From: a virus
Virus record (IMG/VR): IMGVR_UViG_3300032093_014002
Location: 1 to 37,597 of that record
Length of the DNA: 37,597 nt
Reading direction: 5' to 3' (one strand)
Shown: positions 7,423 through 16,233 of the stretch, piece by piece
Position numbering within the stretch: position 1 is the stretch's first letter
Layout of the letters: each line of letters starts with the position of its first letter
Translations under genes and position numbers: made by a program
The notes under the pieces: model-generated
What the model was told of the DNA's origin: nothing
Databases searched by the model: none
Seen by the model: only the letters and a program-made list of their open reading frames with translations

Positions 7423-10035
7423 ATGGCATTCATTCAGTTTCAATTCAGGAGAGGTTCTGAGGCCGAATGGGCTTCCGCCAACAGCGTTCTGGCGAACGGT
7501 GAGATCGGCGTCGCGCTTGATACACGCAACTTTAAGATTGGAAACGGCGTCGACGCATGGACCAACCTTTCTTATGGTGGTCTGCAGGGACCGAACGGGT
7601 CCACTGGTGTAGGAATCACAAGCGCTTTGGTGAACGCGAACGGTCACTTGATGGTGACTTTCTCGAACTCCGTCGTTGCAAACGCCGGCTACGTTGTCGG
7701 CGCGGCCGGACCGACCGGCAACACCGGCGCTAACGGTGCTGCTGGAGCGACAGGTGCAACTGGGGCGAATGGCGTCGGTATAACTTCAGCCACAATCGAC
7801 GGCAGCGGTTATTTGATCATCACCTATTCCAACTCAGCCACCGCGAATGCTGGATACGTGGTCGGACCGGCTGGAGCTAACGGTGCTAATGGTACTAATG
7901 GCACCAATGGAACCAACGGAGTAAACGGCGTCGATGGTTCAAACGGCATAAGCATCACTAGCTCAGTCGTAAACTCCAACGGCTACCTCATCATAACCTA
8001 CTCAAACTCTGCGACTTCAAACGCGGGATACGTAGTAGGTAACTTCGATGCAAACACAGCTGGATCGTTGAATGTAAACAGCTCGCTTACGTCTAACAAC
8101 GCTTCCTACTTAGGAGGCAACAGCGCGGCAGATCTTAGGACCTATGCCGACAATAAAGCTGGAAACGCTTATTCCAACGCGGTCGCTTACACCGACGCAA
8201 CCTTCCAGACTATGACGGGTCTAAGCGCTAATGTGGCGATCTTAAGTGCAAACGCCGCTACGTACTTGAATGGTAAGACTGAGTCGAACCTCAACGTCAA
8301 CAACTCTTTGACTTCAAACAACGCCAGCTACCTCGGCGGAAACACCGCTTCTGACTTAAGAACTTATACCGACAACAAATCCGGAAACGCGTACACCAAC
8401 GCGACCACCTTTGCCTCAAACGCCACAAACATCTCAAGCGGCACATTGGGTGAAGCGCGCCTTCCATATAGGATGGATCAGAACGTAAGGACTACCGACA
8501 CCGTCTCGTTTGGAAACATGACGATCACGGGCAACCTCACCGTGACAGGCAACGTCGCGGTGATCGGGGCGAACAACCTTACGCTCATCGATAACATGAT
8601 CTACCTGAATAGTAACAACAACGTTACTAATCCAGACCTTGGCTTCGCCGGCAACTACAACGACGGTTCGTACCACCACGCAGGATTCTTCAGAGACGCG
8701 ACCGACGGTTTCTGGAAAGTGTTCGACAACTACGCGCCGGAGCCTGACGCTTCACCGTACATCGACACCGCCAACGCGACCTTCCACATCGCCGACTTCC
8801 ATGCCAACACGCATCGCGTGGGTAACACCTCGGTGTACGCGACGATCAACAGCACCGCTTTCTCAGGTTCTGCAAACAATGCTTCGTACCTCGGAGGCAC
8901 CGCGGCCGCTGGATATCAGACGACCGCTGGTTTGTCGGCAAACGTAGCGACCCTAACAGCCAACGCTGCTGGATACTTGAACGGTAAGACCGAGTCAAAC
9001 CTCAACGTCAACAGCGCATTGGTCTCTAACCTTGCGACATACATCGTGGCGAACACGGGTCTCGTTTCCAACGCGTCTGGTGTATTCGTAAACGCGTCAT
9101 ACGTTGCTACACAGAACGCCAACAACGCAACGTACGCGTTCGGCAAGTCTGAAGGCAACCTGAACGTAAACAACGCCCTCACCGCGAACAGCGCATCCTA
9201 CCTAGGATCTTCAAACAATACAGGAAACACCACTGGAATATACACCACCGGTGTAGTCACTGCCAATGGAACTATCACTGGACTAGATCTTGTTTCAACG
9301 GCTGCCAGTGGAGACGAAGGTGGTGAGATAAGGTTAGCAAAAGCACCGAATGGAACGACAAACGGTGTGATAACAATCGATGTTTATCAAAATAAAATAA
9401 GAATTTTTGAAAGCGGTGGCAATAATCGCGGAGCATATATTGATATCTCCGCAGCTGCAAACGGCGTTGGCACCAATCTTCTAACGGGTGGAGGTGGAGG
9501 CACCGGAACGGTGACTTCCGTTGGATCGGGAAATGGTCTCACCGGCGGTCCGATTACAGGATCTGGGACTCTTTCAATCCTTGCCAACACTGGAATCGTT
9601 GCAAACGCGACAGGGTTGTTTGTAAACTCTGCGTACATTGGAACCATAACGTCTAACAACGCAACATATGCATTCGGTAAGACCGAAGGAAACCTAAACG
9701 TCAACAACTCTTTGACGTCCAACAATGCTTCTTACCTGAACGACACGGCGGCCGCCAACTATGTGCAGAATACCGACTCAAGGACGCTATCAGGAAATCT
9801 TAACTTCACCGGCGCCAACACCACGATCTCAGGAAATTTAACGATCACGTCCACCGGCGAACTTATAATCACCAGCGGCGCAGGTATATATGCTAATGGA
9901 GGTCTTGGCAGTTCAGGTCAAGTACTTACGTCTAACGGCAGCTCAGTTTACTGGTCGACCCCGAGCTCCGGCGGCGGAAGCTCCAACGTTACAACAGGCA
10001 AGGCGATAGCGATGGCAATCGTCTTCGGAGGATAA
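7423..10035 (+). CDS. Long tail fibre with Mtd-like N-terminal domain and collagen/beta modules
   Basis: An 870-residue protein starting 1 base after the upstream stop. Residues 1-55 (FQFRRGSEAEWASANSVLA, GEIGVALDT, FKIGNGVDAW) match the small N-terminal domain found in major-tropism-determinant and many phage tail proteins. The 30-residue GYL.ITYSNS module occurs three times (64-93, 118-147, 175-206) between Gly-X-Y tracts. NLNVNNSLTSNNASYLGG-type repeats recur several times between about 214 and 730. Residues 365-460 hold a GNLTVTGNVAVIGANNL and LGFAGNYNDGSYHHAGFF region common in marine phage fibres. LTGGPITGSGTLSI and GQVLTSNGSSVYW follow, and the protein ends KAIAMAIVFGG, a typical fibre C-terminus. 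It is probably a receptor-binding or distal fibre. No chaperone or reverse-transcriptase partner is adjacent. Confidence 0.85.
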   Translation: MAFIQFQFRRGSEAEWASANSVLANGEIGVALDTRNFKIGNGVDAWTNLSYGGLQGPNGSTGVGITSALVNANGHLMVTFSNSVVANAGYVVGAAGPTGNTGANGAAGATGATGANGVGITSATIDGSGYLIITYSNSATANAGYVVGPAGANGANGTNGTNGTNGVNGVDGSNGISITSSVVNSNGYLIITYSNSATSNAGYVVGNFDANTAGSLNVNSSLTSNNASYLGGNSAADLRTYADNKAGNAYSNAVAYTDATFQTMTGLSANVAILSANAATYLNGKTESNLNVNNSLTSNNASYLGGNTASDLRTYTDNKSGNAYTNATTFASNATNISSGTLGEARLPYRMDQNVRTTDTVSFGNMTITGNLTVTGNVAVIGANNLTLIDNMIYLNSNNNVTNPDLGFAGNYNDGSYHHAGFFRDATDGFWKVFDNYAPEPDASPYIDTANATFHIADFHANTHRVGNTSVYATINSTAFSGSANNASYLGGTAAAGYQTTAGLSANVATLTANAAGYLNGKTESNLNVNSALVSNLATYIVANTGLVSNASGVFVNASYVATQNANNATYAFGKSEGNLNVNNALTANSASYLGSSNNTGNTTGIYTTGVVTANGTITGLDLVSTAASGDEGGEIRLAKAPNGTTNGVITIDVYQNKIRIFESGGNNRGAYIDISAAANGVGTNLLTGGGGGTGTVTSVGSGNGLTGGPITGSGTLSILANTGIVANATGLFVNSAYIGTITSNNATYAFGKTEGNLNVNNSLTSNNASYLNDTAAANYVQNTDSRTLSGNLNFTGANTTISGNLTITSTGELIITSGAGIYANGGLGSSGQVLTSNGSSVYWSTPSSGGGSSNVTTGKAIAMAIVFGG
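7699..7773 (+). repeat. Collagen-like tract in second fibre
   Basis: Eight Gly-X-Y triplets (GPT, GNT, GAN, GAA, GAT) between the first and second beta modules of the fibre at 7423. Confidence 0.8.
7864..7947 (+). repeat. Collagen-like G-A-N/G-T-N tract in second fibre
   Basis: Tandem Gly-Ala-Asn and Gly-Thr-Asn triplets, nearly the same protein sequence as the 6802-6885 tract in the preceding gene. This suggests exchange or duplication between the two fibre genes. Confidence 0.8.
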
Positions 10036-10036
10036 T

Positions 10037-10399
10037 ATGGCTAACCCAAACATAGTGAACGTCACTACGATCTATGGAAATACGTCGACGCTTTCGGTGA
10101 GCACCACGGCGGCGAACGTCGTACAGAATCCAAACGCTTCTGGAGCTGTATATAAGATCAATTCTTTGACGATCGCGAATATAAACACGACGCCGTCGGC
10201 AGTCTCAGTGACCGTTGAATACAACAACGCTGGAACGAATACCTACATCGCACGCGCGGTAACGGTGCCGGCAAACGCGTCTTTGACGATCTTAGGTAAA
10301 GACAACCCGATCTACCTCTTAGAAAACACTTCACTTCAGCTTACCGCTGGCGTGAATACTTCATTGACAGCAATTTGTAGTTTTGAGCAGATAAGCTAA
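10037..10399 (+). CDS. Small beta-sandwich-like virion protein
   Basis: A 120-residue Asn/Thr/Val-rich protein with no charged catalytic cluster. A GGAGG ribosome-binding site sits at the end of the previous gene and the stop overlaps the next ATG (TAATG). The pattern YKINSLTIANINTTPSAVSV, then Y.ARAVTVPANASLTILGK, then IYLLENTSLQL resembles short proteins near fibres in marine T4-like phages, probably an Ig-like or adaptor fold. It has a similar strand pattern to the 82-residue protein at 24723 (VRVINTGAAAVLNF and EFVVVEKQPTDTL). A virion-associated role is inferred from position between two fibres. Confidence 0.5.
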   Translation: MANPNIVNVTTIYGNTSTLSVSTTAANVVQNPNASGAVYKINSLTIANINTTPSAVSVTVEYNNAGTNTYIARAVTVPANASLTILGKDNPIYLLENTSLQLTAGVNTSLTAICSFEQIS

Positions 10400-12510
10400 T
10401 GGCAAGAATTAGGCCGGACGGTGGCGTACACGGAAGTGTAATCACATCGAACACAACAAGCGCGGTTGGCATGTGGTCTCTTAAAGATCTTGAAAGATCT
10501 GTAAGAAATACTGCTTGGCCCTCCCCTCCACCGGCTGTTGTGACAGATGCAAATTTTTACTACAATACTTTCTTGACTCATGCCGAAGGAACTGATGGAT
10601 CAAACAACACAGTATTTGTCGACGGTTCTACTAACTCGTTAATTATAAACACGAACGGTAAACCTCAACAGGGTTCATTTTCTCCATTCAGTCATACCGG
10701 TTGGTCTAATTATTTTAACGGCAGCAGCGACTATCTACAGGCAACGGTTACGGCACCGGACGCAGACTTTACGATCGAAGGCTGGGTAAATTTTAGCACA
10801 GTGTCATCGGGCGTAGGTAACTCACCGTCACCCTTTGCAATACTTGGTGCATCGAGCAGTGCAGGGTTTCAAGTTTACGGTAGCGCCTTAGGTTGGGCGG
10901 TAAGAAACAATTCTCAAAACATTCTAGGTGTCGGTGGAAGTTCTGGATTAGGAACGCCTCCGGTAGTCGGCAGGTGGTATCACGTCGCGTTTGTAAGAAA
11001 CTCCGGAACTGTAACACTCTATGTAGATGGTAGTTCAGTGGGATCCTCTTCAACTTCTTATACGTTCACCAATACGTCATTGACCATCGGCAGAAGCATT
11101 GTCGCTGGGACTTCATACTTTAATGGATACGTATCAAACTTGCGATACGTATCAAATCAAGCTCTTTACACTTCCAACTTCACTCCTTCGACGACCCCGC
11201 TCACAGAGGTTGGAGGTACAGATTTTCTCAGCTGTCAAAGTAATAGGTTTGTTGATAATTCAAGCAACGCTAGATCTATTACAATCACAAGCACAGCGAG
11301 CGTTCAACCCTTCTCTCCATTCGTGCCATCTTCTTCTTACTCTACCTCAACAGTTGGAGGGAGCGCATATCTCGCTGGTTCTTCCTCAGCAGATTATTTA
11401 CAGAGCAGTGGATTTTCTGCAGCACTGTTGCCTTCAACCGGTCAAGATTTTACAATTGAGTTTTGGGCTTATCCACTCGCCACTGCAAGACAAGACTGGT
11501 TCAACCTTCAGGCAACGTCAGGATTCAACAGAATCTTGTTCTATTATAGTGGGACTCAGATTGTTTATTCAGGAGGCGACTCAACAGCCGCCTCTGCAAG
11601 GATAACTTATACGACATCTCTTTTTAGGCAGTGGTATCACATCGCGCTTTGTAGATCTTCGGGATCGACTAAGATGTTTGTCAACGGAACGCAAGTTGGC
11701 TCCACTTACACCGATTCATTAAACTGGACAAACAACCTTCAATTCACTACCGGTAAGGATCCTGGTGGTTCTACTTATGTAACTGGCTATATGTCGAATA
11801 TAAGATACGTAAAAGGAACTGCGTTGTACACCAGCAACTTTACAGTACCAACTGCTCCTCTTACAGCCATTTCAAACACAGCTTTACTTTTAAACTTCAC
11901 AAACGCAGGCGTAATCGATCAAACTGGTAAAAACAACATTGTTAATTATGGTACTGCAACAATATCTACAACTCAAGAAAAATTTGGAAACTCTAGCATA
12001 TCAATACCAGCCGCGACTAATAGTTATTACCTCAGCACTTCTTCTGAGTTCTATGATTTAAGAGCTGGAAGTTGGACAATAGAGCTTTGGGTGTATCCAT
12101 TAGGAACATCTACAAGAACAGGATTCATATCAAAATCTAACTCTGCCGGCACAAGCGTTCCATTTCTTATTGAAATGACGTCTTCAGGTTTCTTACAGGC
12201 CATTGCTCAAGACGGTGTTAGTCAAAAAGTAATAACAGATGCTAGCTCACTGACGGCAAATGCTTGGACACACGTTGCTTTAGTAAGAAATGTGAATACT
12301 TTAACATTATACAAGAATGGCGTTTCTGTAGGAACACCGCAAACTTTATCCGGCGCTTTAGTCACCACCACGGATGAATTAAGAATCGGCGTAACAAAAT
12401 TTGCTTCATCAGGGGCAGGTTGTTATATAGATGACGTTAGAATCACCAAAGGTGTTGCTGTTTATACTACAGGATTCACACCTCCTTCAACTACTTTCGC
12501 TGATCAATGA
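10399..12510 (+). CDS. Tail protein with three LamG/concanavalin-A-like lectin domains
   Basis: A 703-residue protein. The N-terminal 45 residues (GMWSLKDLERSVRNTAWP) are a short segment usual at the start of this kind of marine phage protein. Three LamG-like jelly rolls follow, at about 100-268, 328-488 and 528-700. Each has the signature order FTIE.W, WYHVA(L/F).R, LY.(D/N)G and GY.SN.RYV...ALYTSNFT. Such domains bind glycans, so it is probably a receptor-binding or decorating tail protein. Codon use is visibly more AT-rich than in the neighbouring structural genes, which suggests separate acquisition. It overlaps the upstream gene by 1 base. No signal peptide or protease domain is seen. 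Confidence 0.8.
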   Translation: MARIRPDGGVHGSVITSNTTSAVGMWSLKDLERSVRNTAWPSPPPAVVTDANFYYNTFLTHAEGTDGSNNTVFVDGSTNSLIINTNGKPQQGSFSPFSHTGWSNYFNGSSDYLQATVTAPDADFTIEGWVNFSTVSSGVGNSPSPFAILGASSSAGFQVYGSALGWAVRNNSQNILGVGGSSGLGTPPVVGRWYHVAFVRNSGTVTLYVDGSSVGSSSTSYTFTNTSLTIGRSIVAGTSYFNGYVSNLRYVSNQALYTSNFTPSTTPLTEVGGTDFLSCQSNRFVDNSSNARSITITSTASVQPFSPFVPSSSYSTSTVGGSAYLAGSSSADYLQSSGFSAALLPSTGQDFTIEFWAYPLATARQDWFNLQATSGFNRILFYYSGTQIVYSGGDSTAASARITYTTSLFRQWYHIALCRSSGSTKMFVNGTQVGSTYTDSLNWTNNLQFTTGKDPGGSTYVTGYMSNIRYVKGTALYTSNFTVPTAPLTAISNTALLLNFTNAGVIDQTGKNNIVNYGTATISTTQEKFGNSSISIPAATNSYYLSTSSEFYDLRAGSWTIELWVYPLGTSTRTGFISKSNSAGTSVPFLIEMTSSGFLQAIAQDGVSQKVITDASSLTANAWTHVALVRNVNTLTLYKNGVSVGTPQTLSGALVTTTDELRIGVTKFASSGAGCYIDDVRITKGVAVYTTGFTPPSTTFADQ

Positions 12511-12518
12511 GGTAACTT

Positions 12519-12773
12519 ATGGAAGAACTTATAGAAAAGTTCGCGATGCAGTGTGTGTCTTGGCCGTACTGGAGAGACATGCCGAACGACGGATCCGTTC
12601 CGGCAGACCTCATCACTGAGTGGCCTCCTCACATTACAGAAGTTCAAAAAGCTTTCTGGAGAAACTTTGTTTCTATGATGATTGATGATCTAAAGATTGA
12701 ATTGAGTCGGGAGCTCGTGACTGTCAACAACACAAAGCTCGACAACATAATCAACATTCTTAATTCTAAGTAA
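12519..12773 (+). CDS. Hypothetical 84-residue protein
   Basis: A short protein beginning MEELIEKFAMQCVSWPYW, with several Trp residues in the first half and a helical, amphipathic C-terminus. It starts 8 bases after the LamG gene and ends 9 bases before the endolysin, so it is part of the same late unit. I do not recognise a family. Position suggests a small tail or lysis-associated protein, but there is no predicted membrane segment long enough for a holin. Confidence 0.55.
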   Translation: MEELIEKFAMQCVSWPYWRDMPNDGSVPADLITEWPPHITEVQKAFWRNFVSMMIDDLKIELSRELVTVNNTKLDNIINILNSK

Positions 12774-12782
12774 GGAGACACT

Positions 12783-13394
12783 ATGTTAACAGAAGAACAA
12801 ATTAAGCACGGCTACCCAAACTCAAAGCCGGACATCGTCAAGGCGCTTGTTGAGAGCTTTGAGACCCTCGCGAGCAAGTATGAGATCTCAGGTCTCCGTC
12901 TCGCGCACTTCCTCGCGCAGACCGCGCATGAGTCGGGCGGCTTCCGCGTCATCGAGGAGAACCTCAACTACTCAGCCGATGGACTCATGAAGATTTTCCC
13001 CAAGTACTTCAGGGACAAGGACCCGAACGAATATGCTAGGAAGCCTGAAAAAATTGCGAACGTTGTTTACGCCTCGAGAATGGGTAATGGTGATACTGCT
13101 TCTGGCGACGGCTATAGGTTTCGCGGCCGCGGACTTATCCAACTTACCGGAAAAAGCAACTATACTGGGTTCGCAACTGATTCCGGAGTAAGCGTGGATG
13201 AAGCCGTTGCCTACCTCGCTACGCCGCAGGGCGCGATCGAGTCGGCAGCTTGGTTCTGGAAAAAGAACGGCCTCAACGCTCTTGCCGACAAAGATGACGT
13301 GGTCGCCGTCACGAAGCGCATCAACGGTGGCACCATCGGCCTTGAGGATCGCAAGAAGCACACCGAAGAGTTCAAAGAGATCTTGGGAGTCTAA
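12783..13394 (+). CDS. GH19-type endolysin (chitinase-like muramidase)
   Basis: A 203-residue protein. LAHFLAQTAHESGGF (40-54) contains the probable catalytic glutamate E50. ENLNYSADGLMKIFPKYF (59-76) provides the second acidic residue and the conserved NYS segment. YRFRGRGLIQLTGKSNYT and AAWFWKKNGLN complete the glycoside hydrolase 19 pattern found in phage lysozymes. It would cleave peptidoglycan glycan strands at lysis, or locally at entry if virion-borne. There is no signal peptide, so release would need a holin, which I do not see nearby. A GGAGA ribosome-binding site precedes the ATG. It sits just before the PAAR tip protein, so a tail-associated lysin is also possible. Confidence 0.9.
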   Translation: MLTEEQIKHGYPNSKPDIVKALVESFETLASKYEISGLRLAHFLAQTAHESGGFRVIEENLNYSADGLMKIFPKYFRDKDPNEYARKPEKIANVVYASRMGNGDTASGDGYRFRGRGLIQLTGKSNYTGFATDSGVSVDEAVAYLATPQGAIESAAWFWKKNGLNALADKDDVVAVTKRINGGTIGLEDRKKHTEEFKEILGV

Positions 13395-13397
13395 GAC

Positions 13398-13673
13398 TTG
13401 ACAGCCGCACACAGACAGGATGATCTGAGGGTGTGCGGAGCCACAACCATAGTGACCGGTCAAAGCTCCGTCTTCGTCAATGGAAAGCTTTGGGCGGTCG
13501 ACGGTGATCAGAACAGTCACGTCGGCGGGGCTTTGAATCCCGTCGGCATGACAGTAAAAATAAACAATAAGAAAGTAGTCGTGGTAGGGGATCCCGCGTC
13601 AGCCGACCTTTTGCACCCTCCGCCTCCCACCGACGCCAGCACCGGAAGCGGGAACGTCAACTGCTACGGCTGA
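13398..13673 (+). CDS. gp5.4: PAAR-repeat spike tip protein (gp5.4-like)
   Basis: A 91-residue protein read from TTG with GGGAG 9 bases upstream. The sequence AAHRQDDLRVCGATTIVTGQ, then VFVNGKLWAVDGD, SHVGGALNP and KVVVVGDPA has the three-turn pattern of PAAR proteins, which sharpen the central spike of contractile tails. Several His/Cys residues (H5, C14, H42, H69, C89) could bind the structural metal. T4 gp5.4 is of similar size (97 residues). It is the last gene before the late promoter of the neck operon. The TTG start is preferred because no upstream ATG or GTG with a ribosome-binding site exists in this frame. Confidence 0.75.
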   Translation: MTAAHRQDDLRVCGATTIVTGQSSVFVNGKLWAVDGDQNSHVGGALNPVGMTVKINNKKVVVVGDPASADLLHPPPPTDASTGSGNVNCYG

Positions 13674-13674
13674 T

Positions 13675-13682
13675 TATAAATA
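13675..13682 (+). promoter_or_regulatory. T4-type late promoter box TATAAATA (neck/terminase operon)
   Basis: An exact late -10 match just after the PAAR stop and 21 bases before the gp13 ATG. An AGAGG/GAGGA ribosome-binding site follows. Confidence 0.8.
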
Positions 13683-13702
13683 CCTGAAAGAGGAAATTTA
13701 TA

Positions 13703-14686
13703 ATGGCCACTCCAACGACCAGAGACCAATTCAAAGAGTACTGCCTGCGTAAGCTCGGCAAGCCGGTCATCGAGATCAACGTCGACGACGATCAGGTCGA
13801 CGATCGCATCGACGAGGCGCTCAAATACTACTACGACTATCACTTCGACGGCACCGAGAAGCAGTTCTACCGCCACGTCTTTCAAGCCGGCGACTTCCCA
13901 GACGTAGTCAAGGAGGTTATGGTCTACGACGGAGGCACGGGCTACTCAAACACGGACACTGTCACGATCACCGCGGCGACCGGCGACACGACAGGCACGG
14001 GGGCAACTGCGACGCTCACGACCTACGCGAACGGCACGATTCAATCGATCAACGTCACCGCGAGGGGATCGAACTATAGGCTCGATCCAAACGTATCCAT
14101 CACGACCAGCGGCGGATCGGGCGCGAGCGTACAAGCTTTCAAGGGTGGATACATCACCATCCCACAGAACATCATAGGTGTCGTCAACATCTTCGACATC
14201 GGCGATTACATCGCTACCAACAACATCTTCAACATACGCTACCAGATCGCGTTGAACGACCTGTACACATTAACCTACCAGTCGATGGTTCCCTACTACA
14301 TGGCTTTTCAACACATCCAGCTCCTTGAGCAGCTTCTCGTCGGTAAGCAGCCGATCCGCTACAACAGGAACACGAATCGCTTGTACATCGACGTCAACTG
14401 GAACAAGGTTGAGGCCGGTCAGTACTTGGTCATCGAGGCTTATCAGATCGTCGACCCGACCAAGTTCACGGACGTATGGAACGATCGCTGGCTTCAGAGG
14501 TACGCGACGCAACTCATCAAGAAGCAGTGGGGCACCAACTTGACGAAGTTCAACGGTCTTCAGCTTCCGGGAGGGGTCACCTTCAACGGTGAGAAGATAT
14601 ACAACGACGCCGAAGCTGAGATTGAGAAGCTTGAGAACGAGATGGCGGTGTCCTACTCGTTGCCCGCATACGATATGATCGGATGA
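13703..14686 (+). CDS. gp13: Neck protein gp13 with an inserted beta-repeat domain
   Basis: A 327-residue homologue of T4 gp13 (309 residues), which with gp14 closes the filled head and joins it to the tail. The N-terminus FKEYCLRKLGKPVIEINVDD, then DRIDEALKYYYDYHFDG, and the C-terminal RWLQRYATQLIKKQWGTNL segment are characteristic. Residues about 72-149 look inserted. They form a Gly/Thr-rich segment (YDGGTGYSNTDTVTIT, GTGATATLTT, ARGSNYRLDPNVSITTSGGSG) resembling a beta-repeat found in unrelated phage surface proteins. The conserved frame resumes at ITIPQNIIGVVNIF. It is the first gene of the late neck operon. Confidence 0.88.
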   Translation: MATPTTRDQFKEYCLRKLGKPVIEINVDDDQVDDRIDEALKYYYDYHFDGTEKQFYRHVFQAGDFPDVVKEVMVYDGGTGYSNTDTVTITAATGDTTGTGATATLTTYANGTIQSINVTARGSNYRLDPNVSITTSGGSGASVQAFKGGYITIPQNIIGVVNIFDIGDYIATNNIFNIRYQIALNDLYTLTYQSMVPYYMAFQHIQLLEQLLVGKQPIRYNRNTNRLYIDVNWNKVEAGQYLVIEAYQIVDPTKFTDVWNDRWLQRYATQLIKKQWGTNLTKFNGLQLPGGVTFNGEKIYNDAEAEIEKLENEMAVSYSLPAYDMIG

Positions 14687-14689
14687 TTG

Positions 14690-15421
14690 ATGGCAACCTC
14701 CGTCTTCTTCAACAACTTCAACTCCACCGCTGAGCAGAACCTCATCGAGGACTTGATCATTGAGTCGATCAGGATCTACGGCATCGACGTATACTACATC
14801 CCTAGGACCACGAGCAACCGCGACGACGTCTTCAGGGAGGGTTCATACTCATACAACTCATCCTACTTGATCGAGGCTTACATAAGGAACGTCGACGGCT
14901 TCACCGGAGACGGGGAGTTCTTATCGAAGTTTGGACTGCAGGTCAGGGACCAGATCGTGTTCACGATCGCTCAGAGGACTTTCAAGGCAGAAGTCGGAAA
15001 CTACACGGCCGACGTTCGTCCGAAGGAAGGAGACCTCATCTGGTTTCCATTGACGCGATCGGTGTTTCAGATTAAGAACGCGGACGTCAAGCCTATATTC
15101 TATCAGCTCGGTGCCCTTCAGACCTACGACTTGACCTGCGAGCTCTATGAAGCTAGCAGCGAGACTTTCAACACCGGCATCACCGAGATCGACGGCGTAT
15201 ACAACGCCCTTTCACTTAAGTCTGATGGATACGAGCTTCTCGCTGAGAACGGAAACGTTCTCGTCACTGAATCCGGCGAGAGGATCATCCTTGAGAGCTT
15301 CGACATCGAAGCCATCGACGTGCAAGCTGAGAACGACGTCTATGAGACTGAAGGTCAAGACTTCATCGACTTCACCGAGTTCGATCCGTTCAGTGAAAAG
15401 GCTGGAGGCTATAGAAGCTAA
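14690..15421 (+). CDS. gp14: Neck protein gp14
   Basis: A 243-residue protein matching T4 gp14 (256 residues), the partner of gp13 in the neck. The N-terminus has ATSVFFNNFNSTAEQNLIED, then GIDVYYIPR, DDVFREGSYSYNSSY and GLQVRDQIVFTIAQRTF, all typical of marine gp14. I prefer the ATG at 14690 over the in-frame TTG at 14687, because ATG follows the gp13 stop by 3 bases and gives the usual MATSVFF start. The C-terminal third contains ELLAENGNVLVTESGERI, a small beta motif of unknown use, then an acidic tail. Its stop overlaps the gp15 ATG. Confidence 0.87.
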   Translation: MATSVFFNNFNSTAEQNLIEDLIIESIRIYGIDVYYIPRTTSNRDDVFREGSYSYNSSYLIEAYIRNVDGFTGDGEFLSKFGLQVRDQIVFTIAQRTFKAEVGNYTADVRPKEGDLIWFPLTRSVFQIKNADVKPIFYQLGALQTYDLTCELYEASSETFNTGITEIDGVYNALSLKSDGYELLAENGNVLVTESGERIILESFDIEAIDVQAENDVYETEGQDFIDFTEFDPFSEKAGGYRS

Positions 15422-16233
15422 TGCTCTCAGTCCCATTCTATCACTCGCTTCTTCGCAAATACGTGGTCATATTCGGCACGCTGTTCAACAACATCAAGAT
15501 CGAGAGGCTCGACGCAAACGGAAACGTGGTGACGAGCTTCAAGGTTCCCATCGCCTACGGACCGAGGGAGAAGTTCCTCGCCCGCGTCGAAGCCAACCCG
15601 ACCGGCATAGTTCAGACTGCGGCCATACTTCCAAGGATCGGCTTCGAGATCAGCGGCATAAGGTACGCCAGCGACAGGAAGCTTCAGACCACGATCCCGC
15701 TGTATACCAACCAAAACGTATCGGGCAACAGCGTCCTCAAGAAGGTGTACTCACCCGTTCCATACGACATCGACTTCACCATGTCCATCATGACGAAGCA
15801 GACCGAGGACGCGACTAGGATAGTCGAGCAGATCCTCCCTTACTTCACCCCTGAGTGGACCATATCGGCTCAGCTTCTGGCTGACTTTGAGAACACCACG
15901 GACATCCCGATCGTCATCGGTTCCATCGACATCGAGGATACGTACGCGACTGACTTCACCCAGCGGCGCGCTTTGATCTGGACGATCAACTTCACCATGA
16001 AGGCGTACCTCTACGGTCCGGTGACGAAGGCGAAGCAGATCAAGGTCGCGACTGTCAACTCATTCGCTCCCATGACGGCGAACCTCGCCCTCAACAGGGT
16101 CGTCACCCAGCCGGGACTAGACGCAAACGGAAACCCGACGACGATTCTCGCGGACACCATTCCATACACGTCGATCGATGAGACCGACAACTTCGACTAT
16201 GTGATCACAACTACGGACTTCCCAAGTGGCTGA
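15421..16233 (+). CDS. gp15: Tail sheath stabiliser/tail completion protein gp15
   Basis: A 270-residue protein, close to T4 gp15 (272 residues), which forms the hexameric terminator ring at the head end of the tail and joins the neck. The N-terminus LSVPFYHSLLRKYVVIFGTL, then IAYGPREKFLAR, LPRIGFEISGIRYASDRK and PYDIDFTMSIMTKQTED are strongly diagnostic. It overlaps gp14 by 1 base and gp16 by 8 bases, consistent with co-translation. Confidence 0.92.
   Translation: MLSVPFYHSLLRKYVVIFGTLFNNIKIERLDANGNVVTSFKVPIAYGPREKFLARVEANPTGIVQTAAILPRIGFEISGIRYASDRKLQTTIPLYTNQNVSGNSVLKKVYSPVPYDIDFTMSIMTKQTEDATRIVEQILPYFTPEWTISAQLLADFENTTDIPIVIGSIDIEDTYATDFTQRRALIWTINFTMKAYLYGPVTKAKQIKVATVNSFAPMTANLALNRVVTQPGLDANGNPTTILADTIPYTSIDETDNFDYVITTTDFPSG

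Noticed and set aside
6580-7947. Regular short repeats that could look like a CRISPR array
   Set aside because: The repeats are in frame, code for Gly-X-Y triplets and have no constant-length unique spacers.
7423-10035. Possible diversity-generating retroelement target because of the Mtd-like N-terminus
   Set aside because: No reverse transcriptase, template repeat or C-type-lectin variable region is seen nearby. This N-terminal domain is common in ordinary fibres.
14687-14689. TTG as the gp14 start
   Set aside because: ATG follows immediately at 14690 and gives the usual N-terminus.
15147-15818. Plus-strand frame of 223 codons overlapping gp14 and gp15
   Set aside because: Out-of-frame reading of two certain genes, with Arg/Ser-rich composition typical of a shadow.
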